Positions 1 to 13,200 of a DNA stretch of 64,000 nt are shown piece after piece. Under the pieces are notes generated by a model. The model was not told the origin of the DNA. It was given only the letters and a program-made list of their open reading frames with translations, and did no database searches. The DNA lies in assembly GCF_964340395.1 (NCBI RefSeq), contig NC_135561.1:18282240-18346239 (forward strand). The letters run 5' to 3'. How positions within the stretch are numbered: the first letter of the stretch is position 1; every line of letters begins with the position of its first letter. The position numbers and the translations under genes were made by a program. This stretch comes from Glandiceps talaboti (taxonomy: Eukaryota; Hemichordata; Enteropneusta; Spengelidae).

Positions 1-125
1 TGACCCAAATCACACGCCTGTGATGCGATCATTTTGCTTTGAACAATTTCCCAAATAGACACCAAAAGTAATGTCCCAACAAAATACCAAGGCAATTGGT
101 CTGGCAGTTTTTGTGTTTAAGTCAT

Positions 126-164
<39 letters not shown>

Positions 165-190
165 GACAGACACCGCTTGATGCATATAAC
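1..190 (+). repeat. 3' end of a dispersed repeat with (CA)n(GACA)n tail
   Basis: Nearly the same sequence as 24086-24308. Both run from TTGACCCAAATCACAC, through GATGCGATCATTTTG, then (CA)n, (GACA)3, and a final CACTACTGAAC...CAGTTGTGCT. The microsatellite is at 127-160. The copy starts before the window. Class unknown. Confidence 0.7.
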
Positions 191-253
191 ACTACTGAAC
201 CTCAGTTGTGCTCACAAAACCAGCACTATGCACTGTTGATAAGGAACTGATTG

Positions 254-423
254 TCAGACACCCACACAAACAGACATGACACTAACTTCCTTTTGAGTAC
301 CAAAACTAGTCAGACACCCACACAAACACAGACATATCAATGACTTCCTTTTGTACACCAAAACTAGTCAGAAACCCACACAAACATACACATGACACTG
401 GCTCCCTTTTGTGTACCAAAACT
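254..423. repeat. Three-copy tandem repeat, about 57 bp
   Basis: Three diverged copies of GTCAGACACCCACACAAAC ... CTTCCTTTTG ... ACCAAAACTA lie head to tail next to the preceding repeat. Confidence 0.75.
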
Positions 424-2129
424 ACCAAAACACAACATTTTATCTGTACAAATATTATGTTTTTATTGTAATCAATAGTGGTTTCCTTCTGTACAAAAAA
501 TGACCTGTCATATCATATTCAGTGTTTTCTATTTTATTACTCTATAAATACATTTGACTTTTTAGTTTTCAGTTTGACATTCATATTTCAGTGTTGTCAT
601 ACTTTCAAACTGAAAATGTTTGGTTTTTTTCTTTTCTTTTTTTTTCCCCTTTTTTTTGAGCCCAAAATAAAATAATTAACTTACAAAATTTACAATTTAT
701 TCATTACATGTTACATTACTTGAGTTTCTACATCCTAAAAGAATAACAGACTAGAAATGTTATAAACCATGAAAATAAAAAATCCTGACCTTTCACCTTG
801 ACCAATTGAGGTTAGAGGGGGGTTAGGTCAATGAAAGTACCTGGGGTGAAATTGAGAAATCTACTGTATGACTACAGACCCACTCAAATAACCGTTTACA
901 TTTCAGTTACACACCACCAAAAAGAATACATTAAAGTCATAGAAATTCTCCCTAAAATGCTTACAAAAATTAAAAGTATTGCAAGAAACTGAAATATTTG
1001 TCAATTACTCAAAACAGCCATATATACAACTTGTAAGACTGATACAAGAACATTTCAGATAACAAACTAGCAAGGCCGTTATCAGTTCATAAAAATTTCA
1101 TTAAAAAATATCACTATGCCTCAAGATGACTGGCGAGTAATGTAAGTAGAAGTTTATTTTTGCATTAAATCATCTCCATTGTGTATGATGTCACAACTAG
1201 ATGTGTGCAGATTGGTACAAGTAAGATTCAGTTACATAGTTGTACCAGTAATGTACACAAAGCATAGGGGCATAACTTTCTCCATTAGAGATTTTGCTAA
1301 GATTTTGGTACAGTAACAAAGGGAGGAAAGCTGGTCAAACTTTACCATAATTTTAGGAGGAACTCCAATAATGGAGTGAAATCTGTTAAAACTTTCACAG
1401 CTTTCCATACGCTTTACTATAATTATGGAGGGGAACTCCAGGAACAATGGAGAGAAATATAGGAAAAAATGCAAAGATTTCCATATATTGTACCATAATT
1501 TGAATTATGGAGGGGAACTCTGGAATATCCTACCAATTTACCACCCTTAAAAAAAACACTACATGACTTCATGACATTTTTCATTTCAATATTTCATCCA
1601 GCAAAGGTTTGCACCAAGTGACTCCTAGTCAGTGGCTATATACACAATTCTTGTTTACATCAACATGTACCGATATGTGTAATTATTCAGACAACTTTTG
1701 TTGTTCAATTTCATGTTTGTGGTTTAGTTTTGCATTCTTCTATATTATTATTTACATACAGTAAGTCTTAGAAGATTCCCCTTACCACATACAGACCCAA
1801 CAATATACAAAACTCAGTCTCCAGAAACCAGTTACAAAATTTTTTTTTGACCAATTTCTTGTATAGAAAACATAGAGATTGACAATACAGACAACGTGTT
1901 TATCAAATCTTTCAAAATTGATGGATTATCAATCACATTTCAAACTTGTATTTCAGTTTTGACAAGAGTTAAACTCTACCATGTTTTTTTTTTTTGTTAA
2001 AATATGCCTGTCACATTGGACGGAAGATATACCACAAATGAATATTTCATTTTGATTCACAAGCAAGGCATTCAATTGAAATCATTGCCTTCATTACTTG
2101 GCCTTACATACAACATTTAACTCCTTTAT

Positions 2130-2321
2130 CAGGGTTCTCCCCATTCCAGCTGACTCGCAGGTCAACAACGAACATTCAGAAAATGTAATGGCAACCAAAA
2201 CAGTAACATGAAGTATGCACTTGACAGTAACCTAAGTGACAATTCTGAATTATTTTAAGAATATTACTGACCATTCATGTAATGACTGACCAGCACACAC
2301 TTGGCACTGGGGAGAACCCTG
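2130..2321. mobile_element. 192-bp MITE with CAGGGTTCTCCCC inverted ends
   Basis: The left end CAGGGTTCTCCCC and right end GGGGAGAACCCTG are exact inverse complements over 13 bp. The interior has no open frame. The CAGGG terminus is typical of hAT-type ends. The flanks TCCTTTAT and TTTCATGT are only partly alike, so the target duplication is uncertain. Confidence 0.65.
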
Positions 2322-2857
2322 TTTCATGTATCATAGCTAATACCAGAAAATTAATTGCCCATTTTATATTTGCAGTAGGTATTCAACATTTCCACCTCTC
2401 AAGACATAGTTGTAATATTTATTAAGTCTTATAAGGTAGTCAATATCTTAACCAGTAAACACTTTTTGCATAAATATCAATATTTTGAAATACATTTTGA
2501 CATCATCGCCATTGTTGCTATAGTAGAAAACGTCCACATGAGACTTGTTTTTGAGGTCCCTGTACAAATGTAGCATATCAGCTAGTAGGTACATTTTTGA
2601 TAACATCCATGACATGTTTATCATTGCTATGGTACAGAACTAGACCTAATTCTATGAGAAATACTACCCGGTAGACATATCTTGTAGTTCCATCTACAAA
2701 TGTAGCATATATAATTCCAATTCCTGTTAAACTTATAAAATACTAGTTTGTTCACTGTGCTGTTTTGTTACATCATTAGCTGCCATACCTCCTCGCCCTT
2801 GAAACCAACACTTGTTTTGAGAATGTGAATAAGTCAGTAATTTTGATTCGAAAATAT

Positions 2858-3100
2858 GCACCCAATAACCTGATTACAACCATGACATTATTCAAATGAA
2901 GTCATTATGTAAGTGTACACCCAATAACCTGATAACAACCATGACATTATTCAAATGAAGTCATTATGTAAATGTGAACACAATAACCTGATTACAACCA
3001 TGACATTATTCAAATGAAGTCATTATGTAAATGTACACCCAATAACCAGCCTGATTACAACCATGACATTATTCAAATGAAGTTATTATGCAAATATACA
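2858..3100. repeat. Four-copy tandem repeat, about 59 bp
   Basis: Unit contains CACCCAATAACCTGATTACA, then ACCATGACATTATTCAAATG and AAGT(C/T)ATTATG. The copies are more than 90% alike. Confidence 0.85.
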
Positions 3101-4559
3101 CTGTCACAGCAGTGATGAACACAGGAAGTGTGCATAATTTACATGTAATTATGTAAATTTAACATACAGTGTTTGATAATGATTTTGGTAATAATTAAAC
3201 CAACATCCATTCAATAGCTTATCACTGTTGTCTGAATGTGTTATGACAATAGTTTTAGTTTGTGTCTATCTTAGTAAACCACGGCACTGTATCAAAACAA
3301 CTGTACCTCACTATCAAAATATGTATTGTGGTCAAAGATGTACTTTTTTACTTCAAAAAATTTACATCATTGAATTGAGTCCTTACAGCTGATGTCTACT
3401 AAGAATTGTCTGATTAAGCCACTAGCATGATGTATGCTTAGCTGAATAGGTTAGAGTTAGTACGTAGGACAGGACTAAAAATAAATGAAACTAAAAATAA
3501 TGCAAATACATGTACTGGATATTAGAAATTCATGATATTTTGTTCAATATGTACCATTATAAATGAACTTCTTCAAAAAAAAATGTCCATTTAAACCTGA
3601 AAATTTATCTTGAAAAAAAAAATAAAACAATGACATGCCATAAGAGTCAGTTTTGCAAGGATGACTTTTATTGGTCTGTCACATTAAAATAGACAGTCAT
3701 TGACCAATCAGCAACTCCATACTAAATAAACATTTGACATATTGCAAAGTCAACAACATTACCCACTTTGGAAATAATAAGGTGTTCTTTTTCGTACAAT
3801 GGCAAACTTGTAAATAAAAATGACAAAAAACCCCACCAAACTTGATGTAAAGGATATCAGAGTATGAGAATAAAACAACATCGTGTATTTTCAAAATGGT
3901 TTTTAATTTTTTGTCAGAGACAAAGATCGTAGCTATAAAGTGGAAAGGGCACTGGACCATATTCTCTATGAAAATAAGTTTGAATTTCATTCGTGTTTTT
4001 ATTAAGGGCATTAGCCAGATAAATTTATCTGATCTCCCTTAGGTATTCCACTGGGTTCCCACATCAAAATAATGGTATGATCTAATAATCTATGCAAATT
4101 TACATAATTCACCCCTACCCCACCCCCGTATCAGATTTCCTAGCTTCAGCAAGGGCTGAGGTGATAAAAGTGTACATTAATCAAGTGGTCTTCAGTCTTG
4201 TTTAAAAATATTTGATTAAAATACTTAAAGTTGGGAGAAAAGTAATGAAGACTACTTTAAACACCACCACACAATTTTACATAATTAATGTACAATGGTT
4301 GTAAATACAATGCCCATAAAAAATCAAATGAACAGAAATAAAAAGGTTGGACTCTATGATTTTTTTTCTTGTTATTACATTTAGACGCACACCGTAATAA
4401 ATCATAAAAGCATAAACCAAGAGAATACAAGGTATATAAAACTTGTAAGTATGACCGACTATAAAACAATGACCTTTTTAGTCGTTATGTAAAAAGATTT
4501 ATGAAAACAAAAACAAGGAAGTCAAAATTATGTCACACATTCATAAAACAAAATTCACA

Positions 4560-5345
4560 ATCTCTGCAGCATACAATACATTTATACAATAAAGAAGAGT
4601 GACACACTCCAGATTCGTATACTACATAAAGCTCTGTAGCAGGTACTGCAGACGTAAAGTGATGCTGTCATTCAAAGAACAGAAAAACTGCGCCTGTACT
4701 ATTTAGTTCTCCAGCAAAACCTCTACAGAAGCCATGCAGCACACTACAGAACCCCAGATGAACATTACATAAGTTTTGAAACGCAAGACACTGGAATTCT
4801 GCAGAACACTACATGAGTTGTGCAGCACACTATACAATCCTTATCAACATCATGCATCACAGAACTCCTGCAGTAAACTCCAGAACCACTGCAGCACACT
4901 ACAGAACCCCCTGCAGAACACCACAGAAACACTGCAGCACACCCTATAATCCTTATCAGCATCATGTATCAAGAAACTCTGCAGTACACTCTAGAAACCC
5001 TGCAGCACACTACAGAACCCTTGCAGTACACTCCAGAAATGCTGCAGTATGCTACATAAGTGTTGTCGACATCATATGAAACAGAACTCCTGTAGTACAC
5101 GACAGAAGTCCCTCAGTCCATTACATAATCATTGTCTGCAGCACAGTATAGAATTCTTGCAGCACACTATAGAATGCATAGTGATTTACAAAGTCATCTC
5201 CAGTGCAAAAAAAGAAATTTTGCGGTACACTACATAGTCATAATATCTGCAGCTCACGCTGCAGTAAAATTACATCCTTATTTTCTGCAGCACATTGAAG
5301 GGAAACTCTGCAGCAGCCTACATGGTCACTCTCTTCAACACACTA
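4560..5345. repeat. Degenerate CTGCAG-rich minisatellite
   Basis: Irregular 25-45 bp units built on CTGCAGCACACTACAGAACC alternate with CATAATCCTTATCAGCATCA-type spacers. The several overlapping open frames here follow the repeat and are not genes. The array lies within the proposed 3' UTR, immediately after the Bfr1-like stop codon. Confidence 0.75.
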
Positions 5346-5392
5346 TACAATCTCTCTACCCACACATTCCCACACATACATGCACTTGCTCA

Positions 5393-6097
5393 TTAAAGAG
5401 ATTCTTGGAGTGACACTTGTGGCGGATGACTGTGATGTGTCTTGTCACGTAGACTGGAACACGTATCCTTGGTGACCATCACGTTATCCAGATTATACGA
5501 GTTCACAATTGAATCGGTAAACGTATCGTTATTGTCTAATGCTTCTCTGCGTTTCAATTCATGCATCTCTTCTACCCGACGTCGAACACATTCCTCATTG
5601 TCTTTCGTAAAGTCTTGTAAATGTGTCACCTTATTGTCTTCAGGCGTTGTCGTGGTGGTGTTACCGTCATCTCCTTCATCGAGGCCACCGTCAGAGACAG
5701 TGCCATTGGTGTTATCATTATTATTGGCACTTGGACCATCTATAGTAACGTTATCAATACCCTTAATTACATTATTTAAACTGTCTCTCTCAGCAGTCTC
5801 TATTGCACCATTCTGTTTTTCTATACTTTCTCCGGGATCGCTTCCTTCGACATTGTTGTCCAGATTTGATGAGTCCAGCTGGTCTTGACAAGTCATGTCC
5901 TTTACTTCCTGAGCTGTTGTCCCTGAGTTACATTCCGTTACATTTACACTTATTTCAGACTCACAAGCATCATCAAACTGTCCTGATTCAACAGTATTCT
6001 CTGTCTGTAAGGCACTGCCTAGATTCTGTAGACGTTCTTCTTCTTCCACCTTGGACAGCATACGTCTTGGTCTAGGTGGAAGGTTCTCATAGTAATC
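5393..6097 (-). CDS. Bfr1-like exon 11 (terminal coding exon)
   Basis: Residues 429-662 and the stop codon. Acceptor TTCCACACAG. Starts DYYENLPPRPRRMLSKVEEE and continues as an acidic, Asn/Asp/Thr-rich low-complexity tail, for example DGNTTTTTPEDNK, then a helical segment ELKRREALD and a His/Pro end. The tail is probably disordered and lineage-specific. The plus-strand open frame at 5442-5888 is its antisense shadow. Confidence 0.75.
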   Translation of the reverse strand, partial: DYYENLPPRPRRMLSKVEEEERLQNLGSALQTENTVESGQFDDACESEISVNVTECNSGTTAQEVKDMTCQDQLDSSNLDNNVEGSDPGESIEKQNGAIETAERDSLNNVIKGIDNVTIDGPSANNNDNTNGTVSDGGLDEGDDGNTTTTTPEDNKVTHLQDFTKDNEECVRRRVEEMHELKRREALDNNDTFTDSIVNSYNLDNVMVTKDTCSSLRDKTHHSHPPQVSLQESL

Positions 6098-7222
6098 CTG
6101 TGTGGAAAGAAATGCAAACAAGAAACTGAGCGGTCGCTGAAGATAAACCATGGCTTCTAATCTAAATTCACAAAAAGAAAGTTCTAAGGGTATTAACAGA
6201 GTAGTGGGTCCACCTTGTAATTTTCACACATGTACATAACTAGTTTGTAAGGCATGCTGTGACAGGGCGCCCTCACACATCGGTCAAACCCTTTCGCAGG
6301 CCTGTGAGGGCAGAGTGACATGATGTATCTTACAGTCTAGTCCATAACAATTTATTATTTAAATTTCCAAAGACTATCTTTTTTTTTAGAGTAAATGAAG
6401 GACTGTACAATTATGCTATAGGGAGAACCACGGACTGTGCCATTATTTTCTAGGGAAATAGTGATCTCACCAATGTTTTTTTTATAGGAAGAACAAGAAT
6501 TTTACTGTCACTGAATCGAGAGAATGGGACTTGTACAATATATTGTACAATATTTCCAAACAAGACCCAATTACATGTTCTTTACCACTATTTTCTGATG
6601 AGAACCAAGAAACTTCACAAAAACCCCAACAATTTCAAGTGCACTTTTCAAACTGAAAAATCTATGAAGAAGAGTCTTCCACAGACAATGAAACTTACTT
6701 TCTTAGAGGTGAGCTGTTCCACAACAAGTGCTATCTCTCCTACATGAGATGGTGCTGATATTCCAAGCTGTGCAAACTGAGCAATAGTCTCTGGTGAATG
6801 CTTCACTGGTTTACTCTGAAATCAAATCAAATCAAATCAAGTCACAGCAATCAACTTAAAAGTCATTCAGCAGACAAGATAAACATGATTGAGAAATACA
6901 TTTGTTGTGATCGTGATGGTAACAAAGTTATATAATAGATAACTGTATCCAATATATATGTTATACATAACTGTACACCAGCTATAACCCATGACTTCAA
7001 GCAGATACAGTATTAGACTTCTATGGGTGGTTAAAGTACAAGGCTAGGTCGAACTAACTGTGGTTGCTTCTGACTTTATCCAAAGCAAAATATTGTTATC
7101 ATTAGGAAAGCAGTGCAAAGTGTCCCCTTCATCATGTGTAGTGTGTGTGTGTGTTCCTTTTGTATGGGTGTGTGTGTGTACATGTATGTGTGTGGGTGCG
7201 TGTTTTCTTTGGTATGGATATG

Positions 7223-7257
<35 letters not shown>

Positions 7258-10200
7258 ATGTGTATTTTCTTTGATATGGATATATGTGTGTATGTGTATG
7301 TATGTGTGTGTGTGTGTATGTGTGTGTATATAAATGTGTATGTGTGTGTGTGTGTGTTTCCTTTGGTATAGGTATGAGTATATCTGTATGTGTCAATGTC
7401 TGTCACTGTTCATGTTCGGTGTAGTTGTCTGAGTAGTTGTGTGTTCCTGTGGGGGGGGGGGGGGGGCAAGTTAGGGTAGAAATAGATGAATTTCATCCCT
7501 ACCATCCATGTATTCCTTCGTTGTTTCTTGCTACTCTTTTTCCGTTTTCCAGACCCGCTGGCAAACATACTATCAAAATCATCAGCTGATTTCCTCCTGA
7601 GGATACGGAAGTCACCGTCTGTATCTTTTATCTCTTTCATCTGAAGTGTAGACACTAGAATAGGATAAAAAGAGGTGATGACAAAAAGTAACACAGACAT
7701 CAAATTTCTTACACTTGTAGCTATCAGTCCATTTCACCACTACCTTTTATCAAAGTCTATGCTCTATAATTAAAAGTTCAGACAGCAATCATGGTGATGT
7801 AGTAACTTAAACAGTATTTTCCCCTCTACAAATACTAAATTTGGAAGTGTTTTTACTAAGGTTTCAAAACCCACTCTCTGTCTTCGTATATAAACAAGAA
7901 CACTGATGGATGGCCATTTCTTCTGTGTGAATTTCGATGAATAATACTCTGTACTGAATTGACATCCACAAACTCCCAGTATTTCAATGTTGACACGGTA
8001 ACCCCATCCACCCACTCCCAGCATTTCAGTGTTGACACGGTAACCCATCCACCCACTCTAAGCATTTCGGTCTTGACACATCATTGCAGTTCAAAACAGT
8101 TGTGAACAGATTCAAGTGAGAACTCTGTATACATACAGTCATGGCCAAATCAAGTTCATGACCTACCTGGACTACATGATGGTGAATCTTCCCCAGTGCT
8201 ATCACCTGTAGTTTGACCCATCACATCATCAATATTAACACTACGATGTAAGTATGCTATCAAAGCACTAATTAATACTTTCTCATCTTCATAGGGTTCT
8301 CTAGAGGCTTCGTACTCCTCACTACAATGGACAACACAAAGATAGAACACATCACAAAAATGTTCAAATAAATCATAATTTCTTATTACGTTGACATACA
8401 AAGGTTATAATACATATTAAACAGTGTAAACCAAGCTAATGAACTTTTTTGGTCTTCTTACTTAGTTACTACCTTGTTATATGAACATTTAGCTATATCA
8501 CATCTTATCAACTGTGGTTGGACATATTTTAGAATACATATATCATAGCTAAAAGACTGATTTTCTAATTGAGATATTTGATATCATGAACAAAAATATA
8601 CAACTATGTGATCTATCAAGCAAATGATGATGTAGCAAGCTTTAAGTGTTTTTCATTACGGGATCCTTTATTATAGACCATGTGATGGTACAACATGCTT
8701 ATCATTATGGTAAACATTCATATGCTCATAACCATGGCAACAGTTCACAAACTTGTAACTATGGTACCAGCTCAAGTACCTATAAACCAGCGTAACAGTA
8801 TATTTACTTGTAACCATGGTAACAGTTTAATTACTTGTAACTATGGTAACAGTTCACAAACTTGTAACTATGGTAACGGTTTACATTGTATTAACCATGG
8901 TAACAGTACAAACTTGTGAACAAGGTAACAGTTCACATACTTAAAACCATGGTAACAGTTTACATTACTTTTAACCATGGTAACAGTTCACCAAAACAAA
9001 AAACAATACGTAAATATAACATGTTGGTAAAGATATATTTTGTGAAATTGACAATTCTTACATTTCTCTTTGTTGAGCTTCTCTTTCTAATTTTTTCTCT
9101 TCATCTTTCTTACGTTGTAGTTCCAATCTTTCAAGTTTCATTTTTTCATGATATTCGAAATGTTGTCTCTTAAAGTCAGCTACAAGTCGTCGTTTCCTTT
9201 CATACAGGTCATCAATTTCTAGAGAAAAGAATAAAATAACAAATGAATCATGAAAGAGGGTAAACGTTGATAATATTTATGTAAACTAATGGTTTAGTAA
9301 ATCTAATTTCTTATCAAGCTCTCAACAAAAACTGGGTTTATAATTCAATATGAAGTGTCAAAAATTTAGAATTTGTTTTTCTTTTTGCTATACTGTAGTT
9401 ATATGGATGAAGTGTTTACTGGTACTTAGGACCAATTAGAGTAAAACTATAACAAATTGTTTGGTTCCGGTTCTCGACCCCACCTAGTTTTTCCGATCCT
9501 AAATTTAAACAAGCGACCTATCGGTCAGAATAGCTCCGCTGTTTTTTTTTTAAATTTAATTTTTTATTTTGGTGACATGTAGAAGTGGTTCAGGTCTTCA
9601 CTATGCAGTTTTGTTTTAGCGATGCAATAAAGTGGTTAGTGGTTTCATATGATGTCTCACTATAAAACACATTTTACACAGAAGTTGGTAATGTATTGTA
9701 CTTTTATACCATAGTCACCATTTTATAACAAAAATCTACTGTTATGAAAAATTGCACAAAATCTCAGAAAAAAATGACTGGGAAATGCACACAAGAAAAA
9801 GAAAAAAAGAGGATTTTGAAGTTGGCTATAAATAATTCCAGTGTCTTACAGCTGTAACCCTGGAAAATTTTAATGATGAATGAAATAAACTAGGGATCTA
9901 AAATAATTTTGAGGCAATTTGAATTTCAATTTTCTAACAAATTTACAAAGTCAACAACATTCAACTTGTACTAGTTGTGGTAGATATATATAGGGAAGAA
10001 ATGTATTAATCGCCATCTTAGTTTCCGTACGGCGACAATCTCAAGTACCCGGAAGAGAGTCATTCTCAGCCATACGTTACAGTGGTAACACTCGTTCATG
10101 TTCGGTTACCTTTCACAAAGAAAACACAACGAAATGGTTGAAATGATCTTTTTTTTTTATTTCTTTTCATCACAACAACAAAATCTGCGTGATTGATCAA

Positions 10201-13200
10201 AAGTGTTGTAAACTAAACCAGAAAGAATTATCGGACTGGCTAAACTTCCCGATGAACTGGAGTAAGGTCCTACTACTTCCAAGTAAGCCTCGATAGTACT
10301 ATAGTACGTGAGAAAATCGTCTCAAACTAGCGATACAACTTTCAAAATATAACTTGACATGTCTTCATTTGTTAGAGTTATACAATTCAAGACGGGTTTT
10401 CACTCGAAAACAACAATTCTGTGAATAATGACACTCTGAACGCAGCGATTTCTCGGACGATGTTACCACTGTAACGTATGGCTGACAACGACTTGCTTCC
10501 GGGTTAGTCCCTCGTGCATACGGGTGGATTGTCGGCGATTAATACATACATCGTCTGATATTTTAATTCACAGTGTTTCTTGTGACCGGCGCCTGTCAGC
10601 AGACTCTGCCATTTTTTTCATCATTCCATTGTATTTAAACCTTGTACTTGACATTTCGCAATATTTATAATTCTCAACAAAATACCTCAACATGCCTCAC
10701 TTCGCTCGTACTCAAAGCAGCCCCGCGCGGTATGATCACGGACACTGATGACATGATGAGAGAGAACCTTTTCGGATTTACATGTAAAACGGGGAAAGAT
10801 ACGCAAAACATAATGCAAAGTCTGAAGCCAAATTAAAGTTGTAATTATTTTAATTATTTTTACTTGCCAAATATTTGAATTTGGAAAGGCAAGACACGTT
10901 CATGTCGTTTAACTTTACATGTGAACTGTCGGCCATAACTTCAACCGCATGTCTGGCATGCCCTTCCTTACGCAAGTTGTCTGAATTCTGGTTCACTGTC
11001 ATTCCAAATTGCACGACAATATAGAATTAACCACAAGTTACATGTTATCTGAAAACATCACACTTTTATAGTGGGTCTGAAGTGTGATTTTAGTGAGTAC
11101 CAAGAACGTCCTGTGTTGATACTCAAGATACTTGCTGTGGAAAATCGCTCGGTCAAATGAGGTCACCTTCAGCTTCTGGTCGAATCAGGATAGAGTATGC
11201 AAATGAGGATGTTGCGGACTGATTTGAAGTTTACAACCCTGTTTCGAACAAACGCTTGTCATTTGGGCGCCCAATGCGTAGAATTATGACTATAGCACAT
11301 ATTACATTGCTTGTTTGACGTCAATAGTGTCTTTTGAAAAGTGGCAGTTTACTTAAAGTCTCGTCGACTGATTTCCAATATGGCGTCGGTCATTATGCTC
11401 ATTAACATACTCATTTTTTTTTCAAATTACAAAAAAAAAATCATAAAAAATAAAAATGAGGATGTGCTGACTTGAAATTAACAAATCTGAGTAAGCTACC
11501 CCCTGCGCATCAACACGCCAGATATCAAAGCAATCTAATAAGAGGTTTTCAAGGAGTTGATGAAAATGACATTTTATGAAAAAAAATCATAAAAAATTGA
11601 AAATGGCACAGATCAACTTGGCATGAACAAATCTGAATAGCCTCCCCCCAGGGAACATGCACACCAAATATCGAAGAATTCCGACTGTCACTTCCGGAGT
11701 AGATAGTAAAAATATAAAAGTTTGACGGACACCTATGATTCACTCTACTCTCTATACCTCAATACCCACCTATACCTAAAGCTACGCTTTCAGCTTTCGC
11801 TGACAGCGAAGCTAAAAAAATGTATTTGAGAAAAAATACAATCAAATTGCAAACATTGTGATGTCTCACGAGAAATAGTGGATGTGGAAACTGACTCAAC
11901 TTAAAACAACAATATAAAACTATTCTTCCAATCTGTAACAGCTGTACATCTGATGAGAAGAAATCAATAACAGAGACCATATGGAAAACAGCGGAAAAGA
12001 TAACTTCTTCATCTTCCATTATAAGGATAAACTTTATATATGAAGACTCAGACTGTTGACTACCTGAACTAGACACTCACACTTGGAAAATAAAAATTCT
12101 ACCTACCCCACCACCTACACTAACATTAAGTGTAATCGGAACCACACATTTTTTTTTAGGCCTAACAAGGGGACCTCCTCTGGTGGTCAAAATGTCTCCC
12201 ATACAAGTTGGAGCTAGCAATGCATAGGGTACATATGACCTATTGTTGATAATTTGACCTGTTTTTTTTTCTTCTACTGACTGTAATTTAGTATTATCAC
12301 AGAGATGAAACAAGTAAATATGCTAATTTTGATAATTAAGGGACAACTTAAGGACAAAAGGACAACAAGCTGGACTATTGTAATTCCTTACTATATGGTC
12401 TGCCTGACGTTCACTTACAGCGCTTACAACGTGCCCAAAATACGGCAGCTAGGATTATTACGCGCACCAGGAAATTCGAACACATAACCCCTATTCTAAA
12501 ACAACTTCATTGGCTTCCAGTATCTCATCGTATTGTTTTCAAACTTCTGCTCTTCACTTATAAAGCCCTAAATGGAATATCTCCACAATATCTCAAGGAC
12601 TTAATTACACCTCGTTCTTCATTACGCACTCTTCGTTCATCGGATAAATGCCTTCTGCATACACCCAAATGGAATCTGGTTTCCTATGGTCGCCGCTCCT
12701 TCTCTTCAGCAGCTCCTGAACTTTGGAACTCTCTACCCCTGGACATTAAAACCTCTCCCAATGTTAACATTTTCAAAAGACGCTTGAAAACCCACATATT
12801 TCAGAGAGCTTTTTCATCTCCTTTCTAACTCTAAGCGCCACTGAACATTGTTTTCTTTGGATATTTGGCGCTATATAAATTTATTAGATAGATAGATAGA
12901 TAGATAGATAGAACTGTTGGTGGTCAAAAAAAGTCTCCCCTACAGCATTGCATGTGACTGGAGGCAGGAATGAATATTGTAAAAGGAACCAAGTAATTGT
13001 CATGACGACATTAATTATTCCATGAACTTTAGAATAATTATTTGATAAAATTACAATACCTTTTTTAAGATTCTCTCTCAACTGGCCTGATTCTTTGTAT
13101 TTAGTCCAGGCTTCATCTTCTATACTTTTCTTATTTCTCAATTGTTGTCTAACTTTGTCTTCTTTGGATTTCAGGGCTGCTACAGCATTGAAATAATGCT

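Larger units (their letters stand above)
440..5392 (-). other. Possible 3' UTR / downstream flank of the Bfr1-like gene
   Basis: No coding signal. Downstream of the stop codon on the minus strand, a candidate poly(A) signal AATAAA lies at 467-462. A GT-rich tract follows (minus-strand TGTTGTGTTTTGGTAG, about 443-428), as expected for cleavage. If used, the 3' UTR is about 4.9 kb. Earlier sites could be used instead. The stretch contains a MITE at 2130-2321, a 59-bp tandem repeat at 2858-3100 and a CTGCAG-rich array at 4560-5345. Confidence 0.3.
6098..8166 (-). other. Introns 8-10 of the Bfr1-like gene
   Basis: Three introns (7655-8166, 6816-7502, 6098-6698) flank exons 9 and 10. They hold the interrupted (TG)n tract at 7141-7358, the poly-G run at 7451-7466 and a three-copy 42-bp repeat at about 7968-8075. 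I see no further coding exon. Confidence 0.6.
9219..13059 (-). other. Intron 6 of the Bfr1-like gene
   Basis: 3.8-kb intron, largely made of transposable elements: dispersed repeat A copy 1 (9508-11815) and an L2/CR1-like LINE end (about 12340-12911). No host coding exon is visible inside it. Confidence 0.65.

Noticed and set aside
4813-5413. Overlapping plus-strand frames of about 90 codons
   Set aside because: They follow the CTGCAG-rich minisatellite, with the same short peptide repeated in shifting frames.
5442-5888. 148-codon plus-strand frame
   Set aside because: Antisense shadow of the terminal exon of the Bfr1-like gene, whose frame is supported by in-phase splicing.
7044-7406. His/Thr-rich and Cys/Val-rich proteins on both strands
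   Set aside because: Translation of a (TG)n microsatellite. The same applies at 36381-36779 and 22021-22329.
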